Shown here piece after piece: positions 16,769 through 25,368 of a stretch of DNA of 61,830 nucleotides. Under the pieces are notes generated by a model. It searched no databases. It worked only from the letters and a program-made list of their open reading frames with translations, and was not told the DNA's origin. Within the stretch, counting starts at the first letter, position 1. Each line of letters opens with the position of its first letter. Source of the stretch: an uncultured Ferrovibrio sp. (GTDB lineage Bacteria > Pseudomonadota > Alphaproteobacteria > Ferrovibrionales > Ferrovibrionaceae); the NCBI RefSeq assembly GCF_937960835.1, contig NZ_CALGPC010000007.1:1-61830 (forward strand), given 5' to 3'. Position numbers and translations under genes: made by a program.

Positions 16769-17806
16769 TCAGCGGAACGGGATGGCGTACATCAGGCCAC
16801 CCCTGGTCCACAGATCGTTCAGGCCGCGGTCCAGCTTGATCGGGCTGCCCTTGCCGACATTGCGCTCGAAGCTTTCACCATAGTTGCCGACCTGCTTGAC
16901 GATTTCATAGGCCCATTTTTCGTCCAGGCCGATGCCCTTGCCAAAGCCGGGCGTGACACCGAGGAAGCGCTTGATGCCGGGATCCTCGCTCTTGAGCATC
17001 TGGTCGACGTTCTGCGAGGTGATGCCAAGTTCCTCGGCTTCCTTCATCGCCATCAGGGTCCATTTGACGACCTGATACCATTGCTCATCGCCCTGGCGCA
17101 CCATCGGTCCCAGCGGTTCCTTGGAAATGAGCTCGGGCAGAATGATGTAGTCGTCGGGATTGCTCAGCGCCGTCACGCGGATCGCAGCCAGCTGCGAAGC
17201 GTCGGTGGTGTAGACGTCACAGCGTCCCGAGGAGAAGGCGGCGATGTTTTCATCCACTTTCTCGATCACCACGGCCTTGTAGGTCATGCCTGCCTTGCGG
17301 AAGTAATCGGCAAGATTCAGCTCCGTGGTGGTGCCGGGCTGCACGCAGATCGTGGCGCCGCCGAGTTCCTTGGCGGATTTGACGCCGAGCTTCTTCGACA
17401 CCAGGAAGCCCTGGCCGTCATAGAAGTTCACACCGGCCTCACGCAGACCCAGCGAGACATCGCGCATCAAGGTCTGCGTTGCGTTGCGGGTCAGCACATC
17501 GATTTCGCCCGATTGCAACGCCACGAAACGCTGCTGCGCGGTTGTTGGCGTGAAGCGCACTTTGGAGGCATCGCCAAACATTGCCGCCGCGATGGCCTTG
17601 CAGAGGTCGATGTCGATACCCTTCCACTGGCCCTGCGAATCCGGCGCGCTGAAGCCGGCAACGCTGCCGTTGACACCGCATTGCACGAAACCCTTGGCCT
17701 TGACCGCATCGAAGGTCGGGCCGGCAGCGGCGTTCTGCGCCAATGCCATGCCGGCAACAGCGCCGATGGCGGTAAGCATCCCTTTAAAGCTTTTTTTCAT
17801 CCACAT
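16769..17806 (-). CDS. Amino-acid ABC transporter substrate-binding protein (AapJ/BztA type)
   Basis: A periplasmic binding protein of 345 residues with a signal peptide (MWMKKSFKGMLTAIGAVAG..., cleavage near QNAAAG). Family blocks are VQCGVNGSVAGFSAPDSQG, KGIDIDLCKAIAAAMFGD, FTPTTAQQRFVALQSGEID and the C-terminal RNVGKGSPIKLDRGLNDLW. This is the general L-amino-acid (Glu/Asp/Gln) binding group. The start ATG has GGGGGA upstream. No permease or ATPase genes are adjacent; upstream in the same direction lie a LysR regulator and an Asp/Glu racemase, which suggests a dedicated uptake/racemisation locus. Confidence 0.93.
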   Translation of the reverse strand: MWMKKSFKGMLTAIGAVAGMALAQNAAAGPTFDAVKAKGFVQCGVNGSVAGFSAPDSQGQWKGIDIDLCKAIAAAMFGDASKVRFTPTTAQQRFVALQSGEIDVLTRNATQTLMRDVSLGLREAGVNFYDGQGFLVSKKLGVKSAKELGGATICVQPGTTTELNLADYFRKAGMTYKAVVIEKVDENIAAFSSGRCDVYTTDASQLAAIRVTALSNPDDYIILPELISKEPLGPMVRQGDEQWYQVVKWTLMAMKEAEELGITSQNVDQMLKSEDPGIKRFLGVTPGFGKGIGLDEKWAYEIVKQVGNYGESFERNVGKGSPIKLDRGLNDLWTRGGLMYAIPFR

Positions 17807-17856
17807 GGATTCCCCCGTTTGTTCAACCGGATTACGCTACTCACATCCCCAGCCAG

Positions 17857-17897
17857 TTGCCAATGCCGAATGGCAATGAACTATGCAAATTTGGCAT
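17857..17897. promoter_or_regulatory. Two dyads upstream of the binding-protein gene
   Basis: TTGCCA-N8-TGGCAA (17857-17876) and ATGC-N7-GCAT (17883-17897) lie in the 131-bp spacer between the LysR gene and the binding-protein start. They are plausible LysR operator sites by position only. Confidence 0.35.
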
Positions 17898-17937
17898 AAG
17901 GGGAGGGTGCGGCTATTTTTGGCAGCCTGATCAGGGG

Positions 17938-18861
17938 TTAAGCAGAATCTTTCTGTTCGGCTTGCCGGCAGACCAGCGACCAGACTTCTTCCATCTTCGG
18001 CCGCCCCAGATCGCCGGTGCGATAGAGCCGGATTTCCATGCTGCGGTTCCAGCTTTCATCGCCGGCAGGAACGAGGTCCCCCGTCTTGAGTTCGCGTTTA
18101 ATGGAGCTTGCCGGCAGCCATGCGATGCCCTGTCCTTCCACCGCCATCGCCTTCAGTGCCTCGGCCATTGAATTCTCGTAGATGACGGACAGGTGCGGTC
18201 CGCGCTGCCGGCCGGTAGTAATCGCCACCTCGACGATGCGGCCAAGAAAGGTGTCCGGCGAATAGGCAAGATAAGGCAGCGGCGCCCGCGCGGTACCAGG
18301 CAGGGAATAAAGCGGCTTGCGCTCCGGGCCTGGCGCACAGACCGGCAGGATTTTATCTTCGGCAAGCACGACGGATGGATAGCGGCGCGGGTCGAGCAGC
18401 AGCGGTACGCCCGGATGCGCATAGGTGAGCAAGAAGTCGCAGGTGCCCGTGACCAAAGCCTGCATGCAATCGTGCATGTTGTCGGCCATCATGGTGGTGT
18501 TCAGCCGGCCTACGCCCTCGCTGATGCGCCGCAGCCAGGCGGGAAAGAAGGTCAGCGACAGGGTATGCAGCGCTGCAAAGCGGATGGTGCTGCGCGCCTG
18601 ATGTTCGGCCTGGCGCAGTTCGTCACGCAGCTGGTAGATCTGCCGCAGCATGCTTTCCGCCACATCCCGAAAGGCGCGGCCAGCGGGCGTCAGCACGGTC
18701 GGATAGGTGCTGCGGTCCACAAGCGGCGCGCCGAGCCAGAATTCCAGCGCTTTGATGCGGCGGCTGAAGGCGGGCTGGGTCACATTGCGCTCCTCGGCCG
18801 AGCGCGAGAAGCTGCCGGTATTGGCAAGACTGATGAAATCTTCCAGCCACTTCAGTTCCAT
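17938..18861 (-). CDS. LysR-family transcriptional regulator (HypT/YjiE-like)
   Basis: A 307-residue regulator. The winged helix-turn-helix occupies about residues 1-60: KWLEDFISLANTGSFSRSAE, then NVTQPAFSRRIKALEFWLG. It is followed by a periplasmic-binding-like effector domain. The N-terminal wording is close to that of the E. coli YjiE/HypT group. It lies 19 bp after the racemase stop and before the amino-acid-binding protein gene, so it probably regulates this locus. The start ATG 18861 is unambiguous by homology. Confidence 0.9.
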   Translation of the reverse strand: MELKWLEDFISLANTGSFSRSAEERNVTQPAFSRRIKALEFWLGAPLVDRSTYPTVLTPAGRAFRDVAESMLRQIYQLRDELRQAEHQARSTIRFAALHTLSLTFFPAWLRRISEGVGRLNTTMMADNMHDCMQALVTGTCDFLLTYAHPGVPLLLDPRRYPSVVLAEDKILPVCAPGPERKPLYSLPGTARAPLPYLAYSPDTFLGRIVEVAITTGRQRGPHLSVIYENSMAEALKAMAVEGQGIAWLPASSIKRELKTGDLVPAGDESWNRSMEIRLYRTGDLGRPKMEEVWSLVCRQAEQKDSA

Positions 18862-18880
18862 GCCGGTATCTTTGCATGCC

Positions 18881-19717
18881 CTAAACGGCTTCGGCCAGCG
18901 TTGCAGCTGCCAGCGTTGCAGCTGCCAGCGTTGTAGCTGTCTGTGCCGGGACGGCGGAAACGCTCACGGCCAGGCTGCGGGCGATGCAGGCCTGAGCCAG
19001 CGCTTCGGTCGCATCGATCCGCGCCACATCCAGGCGCCAGTCGGTCTGTGGCAGGGCAAGCGGGATTTCGGTGCAGCCCAGAATCACCGCCCTGGCGCCA
19101 GCCGCCGCCAGATCGGCGGCAGCCGATTGCAGCAGGCCATGCGCCTGCGAAAGGCGGCCGGCCTTCACTGCGCGAATGCCCGCCATGACGAGGTCTTCCT
19201 GCTGGCGCGCGCCGGGCAGGATCAGACTGTAGCCGCGCCCGGCCAGGCGACTGCCATAGATATCGGCGCGGATGGTGCCGGTGGTGGCCAGCAGGCCCAC
19301 TGGACATGCCGCCACATTCTGGCGGAGGAGCGCATCGGCGACGGTGTCGACGATATGCAGGAATTCGGCCCCGGTTTGACGGCAAAGCGGGTCGTACCAG
19401 TAATGCGCCGTGTTGCAGGGCATGGCGATAATCTCCGCCCCCGCGGCTTCCAGGCAGCGCAATCCGGCCAGCATGGCGGGCAGCGGCGAGGCGCCCCGGC
19501 CTTCGATGCAGCTCGAGCGGTCGGGAATCTGGGGCACCGAGTACACGATGAGGGGCACATGCTCCTGATCGCAGGCGGCAGGGGTCAGTTCGATCAGCTT
19601 GCGCAGGAAATCGGCGGTGGCGAGCGGCCCCATGCCGCCCAGCACGCCTAATAGCCGCCGCCGCAAAGGGACGGCGGCAGTGACCGGCGGCATGGTGATC
19701 GCTTGATGCTGACCCAT
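18881..19717 (-). CDS. Aspartate/glutamate racemase family protein
   Basis: A PLP-independent racemase using two cysteines. Blocks are LLGVLGGMGPLATADFLRKL, AEIIAMPCNTAHYWYD with the first catalytic Cys, and RAVILGCTEIPLALPQTD with the second. Conversion of L- to D-Asp/Glu is the expected reaction. I take ATG 19717 (278 aa); a TTG at 19735 and ATG 19693 are alternatives and none has a good ribosome site. The C-terminus carries three Leu-Ala-Ala-Ala-Thr-like pentapeptides from a 15-bp tandem repeat. Confidence 0.88.
   Translation of the reverse strand: MGQHQAITMPPVTAAVPLRRRLLGVLGGMGPLATADFLRKLIELTPAACDQEHVPLIVYSVPQIPDRSSCIEGRGASPLPAMLAGLRCLEAAGAEIIAMPCNTAHYWYDPLCRQTGAEFLHIVDTVADALLRQNVAACPVGLLATTGTIRADIYGSRLAGRGYSLILPGARQQEDLVMAGIRAVKAGRLSQAHGLLQSAAADLAAAGARAVILGCTEIPLALPQTDWRLDVARIDATEALAQACIARSLAVSVSAVPAQTATTLAAATLAAATLAEAV
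18896..18939. repeat. 15-bp tandem repeat in the racemase 3' end
   Basis: The unit CAGCGTTGCAGCTGC occurs about three times in tandem, the last copy diverged, and encodes the in-frame pentapeptide TLAAA. Copy number could vary without breaking the frame. Confidence 0.8.
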
Positions 19718-19819
19718 GGCTGCAGACCATGACAAAGCCGGCTACGTCCGGCCAATGCCAAGTCGGGCAGGGGTTATGCGGAAGCGGAATAACTATCTGG
19801 CCACCCTGGCCCGCCCGCC

Positions 19820-19847
19820 TTGACAGGGGGGGCCAGACGGCTAGGCT
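19820..19847 (+). promoter_or_regulatory. Putative sigma-70 promoter of thrS
   Basis: TTGACA (19820-19825) and TAGGCT (19842-19847) are 16 bp apart, about 25 bp upstream of the thrS ribosome site. The -35 is perfect; the -10 is moderate. Confidence 0.55.
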
Positions 19848-19872
19848 GCGCCCCCTTGGAGGTTCATAAACC

Positions 19873-21861
19873 ATGTCCAGTTCTGCCGTTTCCGCCGCCG
19901 AAATCCGCGTCACGCTGCCCGATGGCAGCGTCCGAACTTACGCGGCCGGCACGACGGGAACGGAAGTGGCCGCTTCGATCGGCGCGGGCCTGGCCAAGGC
20001 GGCCCTGGCGATCCGGCTGGACGGTGTGCTGAAGGATCTGGCCACCCCGATCACCCGGGACGCCAGGCTTGAGATCGTCACGCTGAAGGACAAGAACGAG
20101 GCTGAAGTCCTTGAGCTGATCCGCCATGACGGCGCCCATGTCCTGGCCCAGGCGGTGCAAGAGCTTTATCCCGGCACCCAGATCACCTTCGGCCCCGCCA
20201 CCGAAGACGGCTTCTATTACGATTTCGTCCGCGACGAGCCCTTCACGCCCGACGACTTTGCCAAGATCGAGCAGCGCATGCGCGAGATCGTGCAGCGTGA
20301 CCTGCCGATCAAGCGCGAGGAATGGTCGCCGGAAAAGGCGGTCGAGTATTTCAAGTCCATCGGCGAGACCTACAAGGCCGAATGGGTGGCCGAGATCGCC
20401 AAGCGCGGCGAGCCGATCTCGATCTATCGCCAGGGCGATACCTGGCTCGATCTCTGCGTCGGCCCGCATCTGCCCTCCACCGGCAAGCTGCCGCCGGTTT
20501 TCAAGCTGATGAAGGTCTCGGGCGCCTACTGGCGCGGCGATGCCAAAAACCGCCAGCTGCAGCGCATCTATGCGACGGCCTGGCGCGATCAGAAGGAACT
20601 CGACGCCTATCTGAAGCGGCTGGAAGAGGCCGAAAAGCGCGACCATCGCCGGCTTGGCAAGGAGATGGGCCTGTTCCATCAGCAGGAAGAAGCCGCCGGC
20701 ATGGTGTTCTGGCACCCGAAGGGCTGGACGCTGTACCGCACGCTGGAGCGCTACATGCGCAACCGGCTGGAAAAGGCGAAGTATGTCGAGGTGCGCACGC
20801 CGCAGCTCGTCGACCGCAAGCTCTGGGAGGCTTCGGGCCACTGGGAGAAGTTCCGCGAGAACATGTATCTGGCGGAGAACGAGCAGGGCATCCGCGAATA
20901 CGGCAGCGATCCCAACGAGCGGGTCTTCGCGCTGAAGCCGATGAACTGCCCCTGCCATGTGCAGATCTTCAATCAGGGGCTCAAGTCCTATCGCGATCTG
21001 CCCCTGCGCATGGCCGAGTTCGGCTCCTGCCACCGCTTCGAGCCGGGCGGCGCGCTGCACGGCATCATGCGGGTGCGCAACTTCACCCAGGACGATGCGC
21101 ATATCTTCTGCACCGAGGATCAGATCATCTCGGAGAGCAAGCAGTTCTGCGAACTGCTGAAGAGCATCTACCACGACATGGGCTTTACCGACATCCGGGT
21201 GAAATTCTCCGACCGGCCGGAAAAGCGCGCCGGTTCGGATGCCACCTGGGACAAGGCCGAGAGCGCGCTGAAGGAAGCCTGCGTCGCCGCCGGCCTCGAC
21301 TACACCCTCAATCCCGGCGAGGGTGCCTTCTATGGCCCGAAGCTGGAATTCGTGCTGCGCGACACCATCGGCCGCGACTGGCAATGCGGCACCCTGCAGG
21401 TCGACTTCGTGCTGCCCGAGCGGCTGGGCGCGGAATATGTCGGCGCCGATGGCCAGCGCCACCGCCCGGTGATGCTGCACCGAGCCATCCTCGGCAGCTT
21501 CGAGCGCTTCATCGGCATCCTGCTGGAGCATTATGCGGGCAAGCTGCCGCTCTGGATGGCGCCGGTCCAGGCGGTGGTGGCGCCGATCGTGTCGGATTGC
21601 GACGACTATGCCCGCCAGGTGGCGGACCAGCTCGATGCCGCGGGCCTGCGGGCCGATACCGATCTGCGCAACGAGAAGATCAACTACAAGATCCGCGAGC
21701 TGAGCCTCGCCAAGATCCCGGTCATCATCGTGGTCGGCAAGAAGGAGGCCGAGCAGGGCACTGTGACCCTGCGGCGCCTGGGCGAAGAGCGTCAGGAAAC
21801 CATTGCTTTAGCCGAAGCGATTGCTAGATTGACCGCCGAAGCCCGCATGCCGCAGGCCTGA
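19873..21861 (+). CDS. thrS: Threonine--tRNA ligase
   Basis: Charges tRNA-Thr. At 662 residues it has the full bacterial architecture: an N-terminal TGS domain (IRVTLPDGSVRTYAAGTTG), the editing/second additional domain (GAHVLAQAVQELYPG, FGPATEDGFYYDF), the class II catalytic core (GMVFWHPKGWTLYRTLE, PMNCPCHVQIF with the zinc Cys, SCHRFEPGGALHGIMRVRNF) and the anticodon-binding domain at the end. The start has GGAGGTT at proper spacing. infC follows 58 bp later in the same direction, as in many proteobacteria. Confidence 0.98.
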   Translation: MSSSAVSAAEIRVTLPDGSVRTYAAGTTGTEVAASIGAGLAKAALAIRLDGVLKDLATPITRDARLEIVTLKDKNEAEVLELIRHDGAHVLAQAVQELYPGTQITFGPATEDGFYYDFVRDEPFTPDDFAKIEQRMREIVQRDLPIKREEWSPEKAVEYFKSIGETYKAEWVAEIAKRGEPISIYRQGDTWLDLCVGPHLPSTGKLPPVFKLMKVSGAYWRGDAKNRQLQRIYATAWRDQKELDAYLKRLEEAEKRDHRRLGKEMGLFHQQEEAAGMVFWHPKGWTLYRTLERYMRNRLEKAKYVEVRTPQLVDRKLWEASGHWEKFRENMYLAENEQGIREYGSDPNERVFALKPMNCPCHVQIFNQGLKSYRDLPLRMAEFGSCHRFEPGGALHGIMRVRNFTQDDAHIFCTEDQIISESKQFCELLKSIYHDMGFTDIRVKFSDRPEKRAGSDATWDKAESALKEACVAAGLDYTLNPGEGAFYGPKLEFVLRDTIGRDWQCGTLQVDFVLPERLGAEYVGADGQRHRPVMLHRAILGSFERFIGILLEHYAGKLPLWMAPVQAVVAPIVSDCDDYARQVADQLDAAGLRADTDLRNEKINYKIRELSLAKIPVIIVVGKKEAEQGTVTLRRLGEERQETIALAEAIARLTAEARMPQA

Positions 21862-21919
21862 GCCAGGCATGCCTTCGGCTAACCCACTGATTTTGCTGAA
21901 ACGACTATAGGAGCGCGTC

Positions 21920-22462
21920 ATAGCCCGTCCCCCGTTTAATGCCCCGCCGCAGCCGAAAACCGACGGCCCGCGGGTCAATTTTGAAATCGACGTCCCCAGC
22001 GTTCGACTGATCGATGCCTCCGGCGAGAACCGCGGCGTCGTTCCGATCCGCGAAGCTCTCCGGATCGCCGAAGAGGCCGGCCTCGACCTGGTGGAAATTT
22101 CGCCGACTGCACAGCCCCCCGTCGCCAAGGTCCTCGATTACGGCAAGTACAAGTACGAGGCCCAGAAGAAGGCGGCCGAGGCGCGCAAGAAGCAGAAGGT
22201 CATCGAGATCAAGGAAATCAAGCTGCGCCCGATGATCGACACGCATGACTATGACGTGAAGATGAAGGCGATGCAGCGCTTCCTCGAAGAGGGTGACAAG
22301 GTCAAGGTCACGCTTCGCTTCCGCGGCCGCGAGATGGCGCATCAGGAACTCGGCATGAAGCTGCTGGACCGGGTGCGCGAGGATCTCAACGACAAGGCCA
22401 AGGTCGAGCAGACGCCCAAGATGGAAGGGCGGCAGATGACGATGGTGATGGCTCCCAAATAA
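21920..22462 (+). CDS. infC: Translation initiation factor IF-3, starting at an AUA codon
   Basis: IF-3 binds the 30S subunit, discriminates against wrong initiation codons and keeps subunits apart. The 180-residue product has the N-domain (PRVNFEIDVPSVRLIDASGE, then RGVVPIREALRIAEEAGLDL), the linker and the C-domain (IKEIKLRPMIDTHDYDVKM). The frame is closed by TAG at 21908-21910 and holds no ATG, GTG or TTG before the N-domain. The only plausible start is ATA 21920-21922, with TAGGAG 6 nt upstream. GTG 22091 would delete the N-domain. A rare start matches the known AUU autoregulation of E. coli infC. Confidence 0.93.
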   Translation: MARPPFNAPPQPKTDGPRVNFEIDVPSVRLIDASGENRGVVPIREALRIAEEAGLDLVEISPTAQPPVAKVLDYGKYKYEAQKKAAEARKKQKVIEIKEIKLRPMIDTHDYDVKMKAMQRFLEEGDKVKVTLRFRGREMAHQELGMKLLDRVREDLNDKAKVEQTPKMEGRQMTMVMAPK

Positions 22463-22474
22463 GCAGGAGCTGGC

Positions 22475-22509
22475 ATGGCGCCGGATGTTTCGTCCGGCGC
22501 CATTTCTTT
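22475..22509 (+). terminator. Rho-independent terminator after infC
   Basis: An 11-bp perfect stem (ATGGCGCCGGA / TCCGGCGCCAT, loop TGTTTCG) is followed by TTCTTT. It separates thrS-infC from the quinone oxidoreductase gene. rpmI and rplT do not follow. Confidence 0.85.
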
Positions 22510-22552
22510 ATCCAAAAAACCAGATCCAGAACCAGACGATAGGGAGCGAACG

Positions 22553-23548
22553 ATGTCGGCAGCGGCCAGCGTGAAGGCAATGGTATGCGAGGCCTGGGGC
22601 GGGCCGGAAAGCCTGCAGCTCAAGGAGCTTGCCCTGCCCGCGCTGGGGCCGAAGGACGTGCGCATCAAGGTGCATGCCGCCGGGCTGAACTTCCCCGACA
22701 CGCTGATGATCGCCGGCAAGTATCAGTTCAAGCCAAGCTTTCCCTTCGCGCCGGGCATGGAATGCGCAGGCGAAATCGCCGCCGTGGGCGAAAACGTCCG
22801 CGACCTGAAAGTCGGCGACCGCGTGATGGCGACCACCGGCCATGGCGCCTTTGCCACCGAGGTGAACTGCCCCGCCGCCAATGTGTTCAAGATCCCGGCT
22901 TCGATGCCTTACGAGATTGCCGCCGGTTTCCCGATCACCTACGGCACGACCTACCACGCGCTGGTGGACCGCGGCCGTCTGAAGAAGGGCGAGGTGCTGC
23001 TGGTGCATGGCGCGGCCGGCGGCGTCGGCCTCAATGCTGTCGAGCTCGGCCGCGAACTTGGCGCCACCGTAATCGGCACCGTCGGCTCGGACGAGAAGGC
23101 GGCGATCGTGAAGGCATACGGCGCTGCCCATGTGATCAATTACAACAAGGAAAGCATCAAGGACCGGGTCAAGGAACTCACCGGCGGCAACGGCGCCGAT
23201 GTGATCTACGATGCGGTCGGCGGCGATGCTTTCGACCAGTCGTTGCGCTGCATCAACTGGGATGGCCGCCTGCTGGTGATCGGCTTCGCTTCGGGCCGCA
23301 TTCCGGAAGCGCCGGCCAATCTGGCGCTGATCAAGGGCTGCAGCATTGTCGGCGTCTTCTGGGGCGCCTTCGCCGCGCGCGAGCCGCAGAAGAACCGCGC
23401 CAATTTCGCTGCCCTGCTGGCGCTGTATGAACAGGGCCGGCTGAAGCCGCATGTCTCGGCCACATTTTCGCTGGATCAGGTGCCGCAGGCGATGCAGGCC
23501 CTGCTGTCGCGCAAGACCACCGGCAAGGTCGTCATCAAGGTCGCGTAA
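22553..23548 (+). CDS. NADPH:quinone oxidoreductase family protein
   Basis: A 331-residue zinc-independent medium-chain dehydrogenase/reductase. Marks: an N-terminal GroES-like domain with AAGLNFPDTLMIAGKYQ, a Rossmann loop VHGAAGGVGLNAVELGRELG, GADVIYDAVGGDAFDQSLRC and a C-terminal VPQAMQALLSRKTTGKVVIK. It reduces quinones or enoyl substrates with NADPH; the specific substrate is unknown. ATG 22553 has GGGAG upstream. The open extension to 22475 crosses the infC terminator and is not coding. Confidence 0.93.
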   Translation: MSAAASVKAMVCEAWGGPESLQLKELALPALGPKDVRIKVHAAGLNFPDTLMIAGKYQFKPSFPFAPGMECAGEIAAVGENVRDLKVGDRVMATTGHGAFATEVNCPAANVFKIPASMPYEIAAGFPITYGTTYHALVDRGRLKKGEVLLVHGAAGGVGLNAVELGRELGATVIGTVGSDEKAAIVKAYGAAHVINYNKESIKDRVKELTGGNGADVIYDAVGGDAFDQSLRCINWDGRLLVIGFASGRIPEAPANLALIKGCSIVGVFWGAFAAREPQKNRANFAALLALYEQGRLKPHVSATFSLDQVPQAMQALLSRKTTGKVVIKVA

Positions 23549-23589
23549 ATGCCATTGCTGCCGCGGCCGGGAAACCTAGTTTGGTTTCC

Positions 23590-25368
23590 ATGGCCCCGGC
23601 AGGACCCTCGGCGGCATCGCCAGCAATATCTCTTGCGCGCCAACCGGAACTGACCCTTCGGGCCATCCTCACCGGGGTGGTCATCGGCGCGATCCTCACC
23701 CCCTGCAATGTCTACAGCGGCCTGAAGATCGGCTGGGCCTTCAACATGGCGATCGCTGCCGTGCTGCTGGGCTTCGGCTTCTGGCAGGTCAATCGCGCTC
23801 TGATCGGCACGCGGTCCTGGGGCATTTTGGAAAACAACACCAATCAGATGGTGGCGTCGTCCGCTGCCTCGAACATCTCCGGCGGCCTGGTGGCGCCATT
23901 GCCGGCGCTGACCTTGCTGACCGGCCAGGTGCTGCCCTGGTACTGGCTGATCTTCTGGGTCGCCATCGTCAGCATTCTTGGCGTCATTGTCGCTGCCGGT
24001 CTGCGCAATCAGATGCTACTGCGCGAGAAGCTGAGCTTTCCCGCCGGCATCGCTACCGCCGAGACGATGACGCGCATCCACGATCGCGGCGATGATGCGG
24101 TTTCGCGTCTCAAACTGCTGCTCAGCGCGGCTGCCGTCTCGGGCGCCATCAAGGCTTTCCACGATCTTGTCATCGCGATGCCGCGTGTCGGTCCTGGCCT
24201 GAAGCTGCCGGGCAGTGCCGCAGCGCCGACCTTGAGCAATTTAGGCTTCACGCTCGATCCGTCGCTGCTGATGCTCGGCTTCGGCGCGATCATCGGCCTG
24301 CGTGCGGGATTGTCGATTCTGCTGGGTGCCGTAGTCGCCTGGGGCCTTCTTGCGCCGTATGTCCTCGCACAGGGCTGGGCCGAGCCGGGGGCAATTGAGC
24401 CACAAGCTTCCTGGTTCGCGCCGCTCGTCACATGGCTGCTCTGGCCCGGCGCCACGCTGATGGTGGTGGCATCGCTGGTTTCCTTCGGCATCTCGCTGCT
24501 GCGCCTCTACGGCGGCAAGAAGAAGCCGAAGTCCTCGCGATGGGCGAGGGGGCTTGGCTGGCGCGGCCATGCTTTCGCGCTCAGCGCCATCGCCGTGCTG
24601 ATTGCGCTCACATCAGCGCATCTCTTCGGCATCGGTTTCTGGACTGCTATCGGCGCGGTGGGGGTGAGTTACATCCTTGCCATCGTCGCCACGCGGGCGA
24701 CGGGCGAAACCGGCATCACACCGATCGGCGCCATGGGACAGGTGACGCAGCTTGCCTACAGCATCCTCGCCCCCGGCCAGATCGGCACCAATCTGATGAC
24801 GGCAAACATCACCGGCGGCGCGGCGGGGCAATGCGCCGATCTGATGCAGGATCTGAAAACCGGCATGCTGATCGGGGCGACCTTCCGCTTTCAGATCCTG
24901 GCGCAGTTCTTCGGCGTCATCGTCGGCAGCGTCGTCGGCTCGATTGTCTATCTGCTGCTGATCCCCGATCCGCGCAGCATGCTGATCACGCCGGAATGGC
25001 CGGCCCCGGCAGTGGCGACCTGGAAAGCGGTGGCGGAAGTGCTGACGGCTGGGCTGGCTTCGATCCCGACCGGCGCGTTGCCGGCCATGGCAGTCGCAGC
25101 CGTGCTGGGCGTGATCCTTGCGCTGGCCGAACAGATGCTGCCGCCGCGCCATGCGCGCTGGCTGCCGAGTGCGCCGGCGATTGGCCTGGCTTTCGTGGTG
25201 CCGGCCTGGAATGCGATCTCGCTCTTCCTGGGTGCGGCAGCGGCGGCGCTGATTGCGCGTATCGCGCCGCAATGGGCGGAGCGGCATGTGGTTGGACTGG
25301 CCGCCGGACTGGTGGCCGGCGAGAGCCTGATCGGCGTGGCGACGCTGGCCTTGCGCGCGCTGGACTAG
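23590..25368 (+). CDS. OPT-family oligopeptide transporter
   Basis: A polytopic inner-membrane transporter of about 592 residues with roughly 14-16 membrane helices. It belongs to the OPT/YSL superfamily, proton-coupled carriers of small peptides or metal chelates. Marks are LTPCNVYSGLKIGWAFNMAI, the NNTNQMVASSAASN block, EKLSFPAGIATAETM, and later ATGETGITPIGAMGQVTQ and ANITGGAAGQCADLMQDLK. ATG 23590 is preferred over TTG 23581. The stop overlaps the convergent nadD by 4 bp. Confidence 0.92.
   Translation: MAPAGPSAASPAISLARQPELTLRAILTGVVIGAILTPCNVYSGLKIGWAFNMAIAAVLLGFGFWQVNRALIGTRSWGILENNTNQMVASSAASNISGGLVAPLPALTLLTGQVLPWYWLIFWVAIVSILGVIVAAGLRNQMLLREKLSFPAGIATAETMTRIHDRGDDAVSRLKLLLSAAAVSGAIKAFHDLVIAMPRVGPGLKLPGSAAAPTLSNLGFTLDPSLLMLGFGAIIGLRAGLSILLGAVVAWGLLAPYVLAQGWAEPGAIEPQASWFAPLVTWLLWPGATLMVVASLVSFGISLLRLYGGKKKPKSSRWARGLGWRGHAFALSAIAVLIALTSAHLFGIGFWTAIGAVGVSYILAIVATRATGETGITPIGAMGQVTQLAYSILAPGQIGTNLMTANITGGAAGQCADLMQDLKTGMLIGATFRFQILAQFFGVIVGSVVGSIVYLLLIPDPRSMLITPEWPAPAVATWKAVAEVLTAGLASIPTGALPAMAVAAVLGVILALAEQMLPPRHARWLPSAPAIGLAFVVPAWNAISLFLGAAAAALIARIAPQWAERHVVGLAAGLVAGESLIGVATLALRALD

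Noticed and set aside
19736..19872. T-box or attenuator ahead of thrS
   Set aside because: No specifier loop, T-box sequence or terminator/antiterminator pair is visible, and T-boxes are not expected in proteobacteria.
22091..22462. Short IF-3 starting at GTG 22091
   Set aside because: It would remove the conserved N-domain, which is encoded in frame directly upstream.
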